Shown here: piece by piece, positions 28,306 through 34,367 of the stretch
Layout: each line of letters starts with the position of its first letter
Numbering within the stretch: the first letter of the stretch is position 1
Source of the DNA: a virus
DNA: 34,367 bases
Virus record (IMG/VR): IMGVR_UViG_3300027728_000045
Coordinates: 1-34,367 of that record
Strand: one strand, 5' to 3'
Made by a program: the position numbers and the translations under genes
Notes under the pieces: model-generated
Told to the model about the DNA's origin: nothing
What the model saw: the letters and a program-made list of their open reading frames with translations, nothing else
Database searches by the model: none

Positions 28306-29001
28306 ATGCGTTACCTTTTCACGGAACGTGCCTTCTACAAGGCCGGCCCGCAGCCCTTCCCGGTTTACGAGAAGGACACGGTCTATGAGCTGACGGAGGA
28401 CTTTGGCGAGCGCTGGGTCCGCCGCCAGGTCGCGGCCCGGGATCCCGATGGCAAGGCCGAAGCGCATCCCGATCCCCGCCTGGCGCAGGCGGAGGCGGGC
28501 GCTGCGGTGGTCACCCTGACCCGCACCGAGCAGGTCAACTACGAGCGCATGGGAAAGCCCAGCCTACTCGAGCTGGCCGCCAAGCGTCCGGACCTCGCCT
28601 TCACCGACAAGAACACCCGCGAAGAGATCATTGCCGGGCTGCAGAGCCCGGTGCGCACGGCGGAGCAGATCGCTGCCGATGACGCTGCCGCCAAGACCGC
28701 TGCGGACGCCGAAGCTCAGTTGCGCGCACTGCTGGAGACCGCTGAGCCGGTCAAGGGTGCGTCGCGGGGTACCGGCAGGGCGCAGAAGCTCTTCGTGATG
28801 GCCCCGTGGCCCAAGGTGACGGCCGTCGCAGCGGCGGCGCTGGCCGCCAAAGCGCCTGGCGTCGATGTGGCCGAGGACCGGTCGGTGACGTTCACCTTCG
28901 AGAACGGCAAGGCGGTCTATGCGTTCAAGGGGTCTCTGCCCGAGGCCGAGATCTATGAGCTCACCGACGGCGCCAGCTACGAAGCGGCGCCGGCCGAATA
29001 G
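28306..29001 (+). CDS. Head-region structural or connector-associated protein
   Basis: This gene encodes 231 residues starting MRYLFTERAFYKAGPQPFPV, with GGAGA before the ATG. The first 45 residues (YEKDTVYELTEDFGERWVRR) look like the small beta domain found in head-completion regions. The middle is helical and Ala-rich (EQIAADDAAAKTAADAEAQL). The C-terminal 70 residues (KVTAVAAAALAAKAPGVDV, FTFENGKAVYAFKG) may be another small domain. Function unknown; its place between decoration and connector genes suggests a virion part. Confidence 0.55.
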   Translation: MRYLFTERAFYKAGPQPFPVYEKDTVYELTEDFGERWVRRQVAARDPDGKAEAHPDPRLAQAEAGAAVVTLTRTEQVNYERMGKPSLLELAAKRPDLAFTDKNTREEIIAGLQSPVRTAEQIAADDAAAKTAADAEAQLRALLETAEPVKGASRGTGRAQKLFVMAPWPKVTAVAAAALAAKAPGVDVAEDRSVTFTFENGKAVYAFKGSLPEAEIYELTDGASYEAAPAE

Positions 29002-29027
29002 TCTGGCGCGTTTCCAGCGAGGCTGCC

Positions 29028-29663
29028 GTGCAATCCAAGGTCAGCATCACCACGCCCTCGACGTTCACGTCGATGACGACGCTGGAGCGCGTGAAGGCGG
29101 AGCTCGGTATCACCAATTCGGCCAGCGACGCGCTGTTGCTGGCCAAGATCGCCGAGGCCAGTTCCGACCTCGAGGCGCATATCGGCGGACGCCTCTGCCG
29201 CGAGCGGCTGACGCAGCTCTGCTGGGGCGTACCCAACGTCGCCGCGGTGCTGGTTCTGGCCCGCTTCCCGGTGGCCAGCATCGTGTCGCTGGCTGTCGAT
29301 GACGACGATGTCGATCTCGCCGAGCTGCGGCTCGACGAAGAGACCGGTTTGCTAACCCGGCTGACGGCCGACGGCTATCCGTGTTCCTGGCACTGGGCCA
29401 AGTCGGTCTCGATTGTCTTCGACGCCGGCTACCTGATGCCGGGCGAAGCCGGCCGCGACCTGCCGCCGGTTCTCGAGGCGGCGGCGGTCGAGCTGGTCTC
29501 AAGCTACTGGGCTGCCAAGGGCAGGGACCCGCTGGTGCGCGTCGAGGATATCCCCGGCGTCATGCGCACCGAATACTGGGTCGGCGCCGTGGGTGAAGCG
29601 GGATCGCTGCCGCCCAGCGTCGAATCCAAGATCGAGCCGTTCCGAAGGGGCATGTTCGCATGA
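29028..29663 (+). CDS. Head-tail connector protein (gp6-like)
   Basis: This gene encodes 211 residues from GTG 29028; ATG 29073 is an alternative. After residue 15 comes the connector pattern: TTLERVKAELGITNSASDAL, AKIAEASSDLEAHIGGRLC, a beta section (FPVASIVSLAVDDDDVDLAE), and helices RDLPPVLEAAAVELVSSYWA. This four-helix arrangement is that of HK97 gp6/SPP1 gp15 connectors, which form the ring below the portal. The stop overlaps the next start. Confidence 0.72.
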   Translation: MQSKVSITTPSTFTSMTTLERVKAELGITNSASDALLLAKIAEASSDLEAHIGGRLCRERLTQLCWGVPNVAAVLVLARFPVASIVSLAVDDDDVDLAELRLDEETGLLTRLTADGYPCSWHWAKSVSIVFDAGYLMPGEAGRDLPPVLEAAAVELVSSYWAAKGRDPLVRVEDIPGVMRTEYWVGAVGEAGSLPPSVESKIEPFRRGMFA

Positions 29664-30094
29664 GCCGCGTCTACAATCTGGGCCAACTGGCCATCACGGG
29701 CGAGCTGACCGCAGCGGTGATCACTACGGGTGTGACCTCGCAGGGAGGCGCGCAGGCGCTCATCGACCGACTCGACGGCATGAACGCCGTCACCCTCGAG
29801 GCGGACTTCGACTATGGCGGCTCGGGCGGCACGACCTGCATCGTCAGAGTGCAGACGCGGCTGGGGGCGGGTGGCGACTGGATCGACATCGCGCGGCTCG
29901 ATTTTGCCACCACGTCGGCGCGCAAGGCCTGCACGATCAACGGTCTCGCGGCCAAGGCTGTCGCGGCCGTGGCTGCGCTCGGCGCCGAGGGCGTGCTGGA
30001 CGGCATTCTCGGCGACGCGCTGCGCGCCGTGGTCACCAGTACCGGCACCTATGGGGCCAACACCAACCTGGCCGTGCGGGCCGCGGTGCGATGA
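29660..30094 (+). CDS. Structural protein of the connector region
   Basis: This gene encodes 144 residues starting MSRVYNLGQLAITGELTAAV. It is rich in beta strands, Gly and Thr (EADFDYGGSGGTTCIVRVQT, GDWIDIARLDFATTSARK) and lacks charged clusters, fitting a virion protein. No family was recognised. Both ends overlap neighbours by four bases, inside the head-completion cluster. Confidence 0.55.
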   Translation: MSRVYNLGQLAITGELTAAVITTGVTSQGGAQALIDRLDGMNAVTLEADFDYGGSGGTTCIVRVQTRLGAGGDWIDIARLDFATTSARKACTINGLAAKAVAAVAALGAEGVLDGILGDALRAVVTSTGTYGANTNLAVRAAVR

Positions 30095-30450
30095 ATTTCG
30101 ACCAGGTCGACGCAGCCTATCGGCGGGCGCTCGGCCGGTTCGACGCGATCAATATCCGTCGCTATTCGGGGGCGGGACCGCACCGGCCGTTCTTCGACTG
30201 GGACTGCCATGCGCGGATTGTCGACTATGACCCGGCGGCGATCGTTGGATCGGTCAAGCAGGGCGACCAGAGGCTGATCGTGATGGTGAGCGACCTCATC
30301 GCCGTGCAGTTTCCGCTGCCGGTGGTGCAGGGCGACAAGGTGGTGTTTGCCGGCCGGGAACTCAATATCGAGAAGGCCGACGGCAACACGCGCCGGGTGC
30401 AGGGCCGTCTCGTCGCCTATGAGCTGCAGGTGCGCGGGGGTGGGCCCTGA
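30091..30450 (+). CDS. Probable head-tail joining protein
   Basis: This gene encodes 119 residues starting MNFDQVDAAYRRALGRFDAI. A short helix is followed by a beta barrel (WDCHARIVDYDPAAIVGSVK, DQRLIVMVSDLIAVQFPLPV, GDKVVFAGRELNIEKAD). The size, the strand pattern and the position between connector and tail genes fit a head-closure or stopper protein. The pattern of Q-G-D-K, then a strand with a conserved I, is common there. Name assigned mainly from context. Confidence 0.55.
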   Translation: MNFDQVDAAYRRALGRFDAINIRRYSGAGPHRPFFDWDCHARIVDYDPAAIVGSVKQGDQRLIVMVSDLIAVQFPLPVVQGDKVVFAGRELNIEKADGNTRRVQGRLVAYELQVRGGGP

Positions 30451-31118
30451 TGGTCCGGCTGGTGGGTGCGAGCCGCTCGATCGCCGTGGCGGCGCAGGCG
30501 ACGATAGAGCAACTGACGGCAACGCATGCGCGGATTGCGCGTCGCGAGCACGGCAGGATCATGACGGCCAATCCGCGGCCCAATGCCTTCGTGCGGCATG
30601 TCGATGGGCGCGAGGGCGTGCCCGAAGAGTCCGTGCGGCCGTTCGGCATCATCGTCTACGACTACGTGCGCCTGGCGCAGGTGGTCCAGTACGCGTTCGA
30701 GGTGCTGTTCTCGCTCTCGCCGGTGCTCTCGGGCGAGTATCGCGCCAGCCACATGCTGTTCATCGACGGCGCGCCGGCAGCCAACCTGGCGGGCTGGAAG
30801 CCCGGGCAGGAGATCTCGATCACCAACACCGTGCCCTATGCGCGCAAGATCGAGATTCCGGCCATGAGACTGAGGGTGCCGGGAAGTGCCCAGGTCTACC
30901 AGCAGGCGGAGCGACGGCTGAAGCGGCGGTTCGGCAACATCGCCGAGATACGGTTCACGTATCGAGCCGTGATCGAGTCGCGGCAAATCGACCAGATGGC
31001 GCAACCCTCTGCCGGTCAACCCTGGTACTGGGGCGGCGCGGCGGCTCGCGGGGGCGGGGCGACGGCGCACAACAGGTCCAACGTGCGCTTCCCGGCGCTG
31101 ATCATCCGGAGCCGCTGA
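30450..31118 (+). CDS. Neck or minor tail protein (gp10-like position)
   Basis: This gene encodes 222 residues starting MVRLVGASRSIAVAAQATIE. An N-terminal helix (EQLTATHARIARREHGRIM) is followed by a beta domain (ESVRPFGIIVYDYVRLAQVV, EYRASHMLFIDG, ISITNTVPYARKIEIPAM) and a C-terminal basic helix (VYQQAERRLKRRFGNI). The Y-R-x-S-H and N-x-x-P-Y-A motifs are shared with neck proteins of siphophages that sit between stopper and tail terminator. Function by position. Confidence 0.6.
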   Translation: MVRLVGASRSIAVAAQATIEQLTATHARIARREHGRIMTANPRPNAFVRHVDGREGVPEESVRPFGIIVYDYVRLAQVVQYAFEVLFSLSPVLSGEYRASHMLFIDGAPAANLAGWKPGQEISITNTVPYARKIEIPAMRLRVPGSAQVYQQAERRLKRRFGNIAEIRFTYRAVIESRQIDQMAQPSAGQPWYWGGAAARGGGATAHNRSNVRFPALIIRSR

Positions 31119-31119
31119 G

Positions 31120-31572
31120 ATGGCGAGCTATGCCGGGGCAAAGGCGGCGGTCAGGACCTATTTTGCGGGTCTCTGGACGACGACACCGGTGCTGTTCAAG
31201 AACGGCAGCACGGATAGGCCGAAGGGCGAGGACGGGCAACCGCTGCCCTGGCTGTTCTTCGAGATCGTCGGCAGCGGCAGCCGCATCTACGCTGCCGGCA
31301 AACCCGGCAACAGCGTCTGGTACTACGACAGGCTGATCCAGCTGCACGTCTTCGTCCCCAAGGGCGAGGGCGAAGACCGGGCAACCGAACTGGCGGACAC
31401 CGCCGGCGAGCTGTTTCGGGCCAAGGTGCTCTACGACGATGTGACGCCGGGCTGCTACGTGCGGACCTGGGCGCCCAGCACCGACGAAGACGATGACGGC
31501 GCGGCCGACGAAGAGGGTGTCTACTTCCGGCGCACCTGCCGCATCCCCTTCGAGTACTGGCACCGGGCCTGA
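31120..31572 (+). CDS. Tail terminator-like protein
   Basis: This gene encodes 150 residues starting MASYAGAKAAVRTYFAGLW. The alpha/beta layout is a helix, then LPWLFFEIVGSGSRIYAAG, WYYDRLIQLHVFVPKGEG, the helix ATELADTAGELFRAKV, an acidic loop (DEDDDGAADEEG) and a closing strand YFRRTCRIPFEYW. This is the pattern of siphophage tail terminators (lambda gpU-like), which cap the tail tube. It precedes the tail tube gene, as expected. Confidence 0.65.
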   Translation: MASYAGAKAAVRTYFAGLWTTTPVLFKNGSTDRPKGEDGQPLPWLFFEIVGSGSRIYAAGKPGNSVWYYDRLIQLHVFVPKGEGEDRATELADTAGELFRAKVLYDDVTPGCYVRTWAPSTDEDDDGAADEEGVYFRRTCRIPFEYWHRA

Positions 31573-31578
31573 GTTTCG

Positions 31579-31664
31579 TTTCGCGGTCGCCTCGCATAGG
31601 AGCTCGCGACTCGCTGGGATCTCTGTTTCGCGGTCGTATCGCATAGCGGCTCGCACCTAGCGGG
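31579..31664 (+). repeat. Tandem pair of type A palindromic elements before the tail tube gene
   Basis: The first copy is at 31579-31623 (TCGCGGTCGCCTCGCATAG then AGCTCGCGACTCGCTGGG). The second, more degenerate, copy is at 31626-31664 (TCGCGGTCGTATCGCATAG then CGGCTCGCACCTAGCGGG). Both share the lead-in TTTCGCGGTCG. They fill the gap between stop 31572 and the tail tube gene. These are the only copies seen in the late region. The first contains GACTC. Confidence 0.8.
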
Positions 31665-31703
31665 CGCCCTTCAACACACTTTTCTCATCGAGGAGCTGCT
31701 CAC

Positions 31704-32942
31704 ATGGTGTTCCAGAGCAATTCGAACCGCTATTCCGCCTACAAGGTGCAGTCGGCTCTCGGCTCGCAGGCCAGCGGCGCGGCTGCCAAGATCTTCCGCT
31801 CGACCGGTACCGGCGGCAGCGGTGCGCTCACCAAGGCGGTCACAGCCAGCGGTGAGGTGCGGCGCGACGGCATGCGCTCGCGTGGCCGCCACGGCTCGCA
31901 AGGGGCCACCGGCAGCGAAGGCGGGCAGCTGGCCATCGGCGCCTATGACGACGTGATCGAAGCGATCATGCGCGGCACCTGGGGCAGTGCCAATCTCGCC
32001 ATCACCGAGGCTGACATGACCAGCATCACGGTGACCGAACACGCCATCGTTGCGGCGGCCGGGTCGTGGATCACTGAAGGGCTGCGCGTCGGCCAGGTCA
32101 TCCGCCTGACCGAAGTTGCCGACGCCGCCAACATGAACCGCAACCTGCTGGTTACCGCACTCACGGCTCTCGAAATCACCGTGGCCGAGACGCTCACCCC
32201 GAACGCGTCGCCGGATACCGACTTCACCGTGACCCGGCCAGGTTGCGTGCTGATCAATCCCGCGGCCGGTGCGCTGCAGAAGCGCTATTTCACCTGGGAA
32301 GATCACGAGGTCGATATCGATGCGTCGGAAGTGTTCACCGACTGCGTGTTCCAGTCTGGCAAGTTCACGATGCAGCCCGATGGCATCCTGCTGTTCGATG
32401 CCAACTGGACGGGCACGGGCCGGTTCGAGAGCGTCGAGGACAGCGCCTCGCCGCATTTTACCTCGCCGGCGGAAAACTCGGCCGTGCCTCTGGCGGTGAT
32501 CGAAGCCGCGGTGCGCCTCGGCGACGAAGACGTCGCCGACTGCAGCGCTTTCGACCTGACCTTCGACATCGGCGCCAATGCGCCAAAGACCTTCGGCGTA
32601 CCCGGCACCCGCTATTCGCCCGACGTGTTCACCGGGCTGATGGGCATCACGATGAACATCACCATGCTGCGGCAGGACCATGAGCAGGTGGCCCGGCACC
32701 TTAGCGAGGAGGTGCTATCGCTGCATGTGCTGGCGGCCGAGCCGGATGCGGCGCCCGAGGACTTCTTCTCCATCCATGTGCCCAACTTTACGCTGGGTGG
32801 GGTGCAGAAGTCGGCCAAGAGCATGGAAGCCGGCGGCATGACGCAGACGCTCTCCATCCCGCTCGAGCTGGTGGGAAAGGACGAGCGCGGCGGCGCCTAT
32901 GACCCGACCATGATCTCGTTCCAGCGGTCGAACGCTTCGTAG
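31704..32942 (+). CDS. Major tail tube protein
   Basis: This gene encodes 412 residues starting MVFQSNSNRYSAYKVQSALG, with GAGGAG before the ATG. Residues about 38-75 (TKAVTASGEVRRDGMRSRGR, HGSQGATGSEGGQLAIGAYD) match the conserved start of the Phage_tail_tube_2 type proteins. These also show QVIRLTEV and FTVTRPGCVLINPAAG and two similar halves of the beta sandwich. It polymerises to form the tube around the tape measure. It is bracketed by palindromic elements upstream and a strong terminator downstream, marking a high-expression unit. Confidence 0.85.
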   Translation: MVFQSNSNRYSAYKVQSALGSQASGAAAKIFRSTGTGGSGALTKAVTASGEVRRDGMRSRGRHGSQGATGSEGGQLAIGAYDDVIEAIMRGTWGSANLAITEADMTSITVTEHAIVAAAGSWITEGLRVGQVIRLTEVADAANMNRNLLVTALTALEITVAETLTPNASPDTDFTVTRPGCVLINPAAGALQKRYFTWEDHEVDIDASEVFTDCVFQSGKFTMQPDGILLFDANWTGTGRFESVEDSASPHFTSPAENSAVPLAVIEAAVRLGDEDVADCSAFDLTFDIGANAPKTFGVPGTRYSPDVFTGLMGITMNITMLRQDHEQVARHLSEEVLSLHVLAAEPDAAPEDFFSIHVPNFTLGGVQKSAKSMEAGGMTQTLSIPLELVGKDERGGAYDPTMISFQRSNAS

Positions 32943-32981
32943 CGGAACCCTCAAGATCGCGGCCGGCACGCCGCGACATGC

Positions 32982-33040
32982 AAAGGCCGGGGCGCTTTGC
33001 CCTTGCCCTGAGGGCTGGGGGTGCCGCCCCGGCCCTTTCT
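32982..33040 (+). terminator. Rho-independent terminator after the tail tube gene
   Basis: AAAGGCCGGGGCG (32982-32994) pairs with CGCCCCGGCCCTTT (33025-33038) with one bulged C, and TTTCTCATTT follows. The long GC stem beginning with A and followed by T-rich sequence is the best terminator in the window. It separates the abundant tube protein from the tail chaperones. Confidence 0.75.
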
Positions 33041-33059
33041 CATTTGCAGAGGACAGACC

Positions 33060-33554
33060 ATGACCACAAAGCCATCGACTGACGTCGTGGACATCGACGC
33101 CTTCCTGCCGGACGAACTGTTCGAGCTGGCGATCCTGAAGCCAGGCACCACCGAGCCGACCGGTTGGGTGCTGCAGCTGGCGCCACCCGGCCATGACAAG
33201 GCTGTTGCCTATTCCACCTCATCGAGCAAGGCGCGGCTCAAGAAGGAAGCGCTGGAGCACGCGCAGCAGGTCAACGGACGCAAGGTCAAGCCGGACGAGC
33301 GCTCGGTGGATGAGCAGAAGCTCGACAACGTCAATTGGGTGGCGAGCCGCCTGCTGGGGTGGTCGACGGTCAAGAGTGCCCTGTTCGGGCCCGATCCGAT
33401 CCCGTTCAGCGACGACAACGTCCGCATGGTGTTCATGCACCCGAAAATGGGTTGGGCCTATGCCCAGGTGGTCGATCACCTGACCGAAGAGGGAAATTTT
33501 ACCAAGCGCTCTGCGTCGATCTCATCGACCACGCCGAGCGCGCCTTCGTCCTAG
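33060..33554 (+). CDS. Tail assembly chaperone, short form (gpG-like)
   Basis: This gene encodes 164 residues starting MTTKPSTDVVDIDAFLPDEL, with AGAGGA before the ATG. A small beta unit (FELAILKPGTTEPTGWVLQL) is followed by helices (KARLKKEALEHAQQVNGRK) and SRLLGWSTVKSALFG, typical of short tail chaperones that coat the tape measure. The product ends with a low-complexity Ser/Thr tail (KRSASISSTTPSAPSS), which is the read-through of the frame left by ribosomes that do not slip at 33491-33500. Confidence 0.85.
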   Translation: MTTKPSTDVVDIDAFLPDELFELAILKPGTTEPTGWVLQLAPPGHDKAVAYSTSSSKARLKKEALEHAQQVNGRKVKPDERSVDEQKLDNVNWVASRLLGWSTVKSALFGPDPIPFSDDNVRMVFMHPKMGWAYAQVVDHLTEEGNFTKRSASISSTTPSAPSS

Positions 33555-33916
33555 GAACTCCGACCGAGGATGGTACGCCCTATGGCGACGTCCTCAAGGG
33601 CCTGGTGAAGCGGGCCCGAAAGCCCGAACGCCGGGCGCGTTACGAGGCGCTTCTGGAGTGCCCCCCGCGTCCGCCCGAACTCGACTATCTCTGGCGGCTG
33701 TTCTTCCGGCTCCGGCGCCGGAAGGGCAGCGCCGGCATGGGGCTCTCGCCCTGGGAGTGGCCGGACCTGATGGCCTTTCTCTCGCTCAACCGCATCGACC
33801 TCGCGCCCTGGGAGATCGGCGTGCTCGAGGATCTGGACGACGCCTTCCTCAGTGCCCGCCACGCGACGCCCGAGGACGAGCTGGAACAAACCCCGCAGTT
33901 GGAAACCGATGGCTGA
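33060..33916 (+). CDS. Tail assembly chaperone, frameshifted long form (gpGT-like)
   Basis: A -1 shift at the slippery site 33491-33500 joins the first 145 or so residues of the short chaperone to a second frame ending at 33916: FYQALCVDLIDHAERAFVLG, then RARYEALLECPPRPPELDYL and MGLSPWEWPDLMAFLSLNRI. The second frame has no proper start of its own and continues the structure, as in lambda G-GT. The fusion of about 285 residues recruits the tail tube protein to the tape measure. The tape measure ATG lies inside its 3' end. Confidence 0.8.
33491..33500 (+). promoter_or_regulatory. Programmed -1 frameshift site
   Basis: GGGAAATTTT contains two overlapping canonical slippery heptamers in the correct phase, G-GGA-AAT and A-AAT-TTT. 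Slippage at either places the ribosome in the frame that continues to 33916. The zero frame codes for LTEEGNFTKR here. Confidence 0.85.
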
Positions 33917-34367
33917 CGAAACGCAGATCACAGAGCTGATCGTCGATGCCCGGGGTGCGACCGCGGGGTCGGCCGAGTATGTGCGCGCCATGGCGGCCGC
34001 CCAGCGGGCCGTGGACCAGCTCTACGATCGCGACCAGCGTCTGGCCGAGGCGCAGCGGCGCGGGGTAGGGGTTATGCAGGCTTCAGCCGGTGGCATTGCC
34101 CGCACGGCGGCCGCCTGGGACCGGCTGCGCTCTTCAATCGACCCCGTGGCGGCGGCCGAGATCCGGGCGCAGCGCGAGATCGAACGGGCGGTGGTCAGCG
34201 CCGACAATGCCGTCAAGCGGGGTCTCGCCACCGAAGTGCAGGCCGCTGCCGTAATCGAGAGGTTGCGGCAGCAGCAGGTCATCGACCTGCAGCGGGTACG
34301 TGATGCGCAACAGCAGGTGACGGATTCGCGCGTTGCCGACACGCATGTTCGCAACGACAACGCTGCT
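33909..34367 (+). CDS. Tail tape measure protein, N-terminal part (runs off the window)
   Basis: The first 153 codons are present, starting MADETQITELIVDARGATAG. The sequence is a long uninterrupted Ala/Gln/Arg-rich helix (EYVRAMAAAQRAVDQLYDRD, AAEIRAQREIERAVVSADNA, QQQVIDLQRVRDAQQQVTD) with the usual N-terminal pattern of siphophage tape measures. It sets tail length and helps DNA ejection. The ATG overlaps the chaperone stop. The 3' end is outside the window. Confidence 0.85.
   Translation, partial: MADETQITELIVDARGATAGSAEYVRAMAAAQRAVDQLYDRDQRLAEAQRRGVGVMQASAGGIARTAAAWDRLRSSIDPVAAAEIRAQREIERAVVSADNAVKRGLATEVQAAAVIERLRQQQVIDLQRVRDAQQQVTDSRVADTHVRNDNAA

Noticed and set aside
31885-31920. CGCGTGGCCGCCACGGCTCGCAAG resembled another palindromic element
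   Set aside because: It encodes the conserved RSRGRHGSQGATGSEGG segment of tail tube proteins, so its sequence is explained by the protein.
33335-33916. Independent gene for the second part of the tail chaperone
   Set aside because: It has no credible start or ribosome site of its own and is reached by the -1 shift at 33491-33500.
1-34367. CRISPR array, insertion sequence, integrase, attachment site or rRNA/tRNA gene
   Set aside because: None was seen. The repeats lack regular spacing with unique spacers, no transposase or recombinase motif was found, and no duplicated att core could be recognised inside the window.

Overview
The window is a high-GC, almost entirely rightward-reading segment of a temperate tailed phage or prophage with HK97-type head genes and a lambda/HK97-type long flexible tail. 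The host is most likely an alphaproteobacterium, probably Hyphomicrobiales. The reasons are a GcrA-family cell-cycle regulator gene (a family known essentially from Alphaproteobacteria), GC-rich codon use, and gene types typical of Rhizobiales prophages. No integrase, lysis gene or tail-tip gene is visible. The window ends inside the tape measure gene.

Layout. (1) 1-460: a short leftward transcription unit and a divergent control region. Two near-identical palindromes each lie exactly in the 17-bp spacer of one of two back-to-back promoters, so this is a candidate immunity switch. (2) 461-10712: early operon of small overlapping genes, including a small HTH-like protein, two small membrane proteins, a CII-like regulator, a ParB/methyltransferase/HTH fusion, a GcrA-like protein fused to an extra HTH domain, a Gp37/68-type (DUF5131) protein, a DUF2303 protein and a broken ASCH-domain gene. 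(3) 10712-19925: DNA modification and replication, with a C5-cytosine methyltransferase, a SANT/HTH DNA-binding protein, a PF05869-type adenine methyltransferase, a DUF1643 protein, DnaB helicase, a D12-class adenine methyltransferase with a G10 tract, an isolated NrdJ-like zinc ribbon, and a probable initiator gene carrying GTGACG iterons. (4) 19926-20393: a moron-like secreted-protein gene between a candidate promoter and a hairpin. (5) 20394-34367: late genes in standard order. These are HNH nuclease, TerS, TerL, portal, a repeat-containing structural protein, ClpP-like protease, major capsid, decoration/connector genes, tail terminator, tail tube, tail chaperones with a -1 frameshift site, and tape measure.

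The most unusual content is a family of short palindromic DNA elements (about 35-52 bp, about 16 copies, two related sequence types) scattered through the early region and before the tail tube gene. Some copies are intergenic. Others lie in frame inside genes (ParB-methyltransferase, GcrA fusion, C5 methyltransferase, adenine methyltransferase, DnaB, initiator) and add recognisable peptides such as ARSSRDGARDSR or AAGAEEARRLAG. Copies show compensatory changes that keep the stem, and most carry a GANTC site, the sequence methylated by CcrM and read by GcrA. This resembles the protein-coding palindromic elements of Rickettsia, but in a phage.

There is no gene-free stretch longer than 300 bases. 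The largest gaps (7975-8106, 9016-9127, 19926-20049, 31573-31703, 32943-33059) hold the palindromic elements, a promoter or terminators, as listed.
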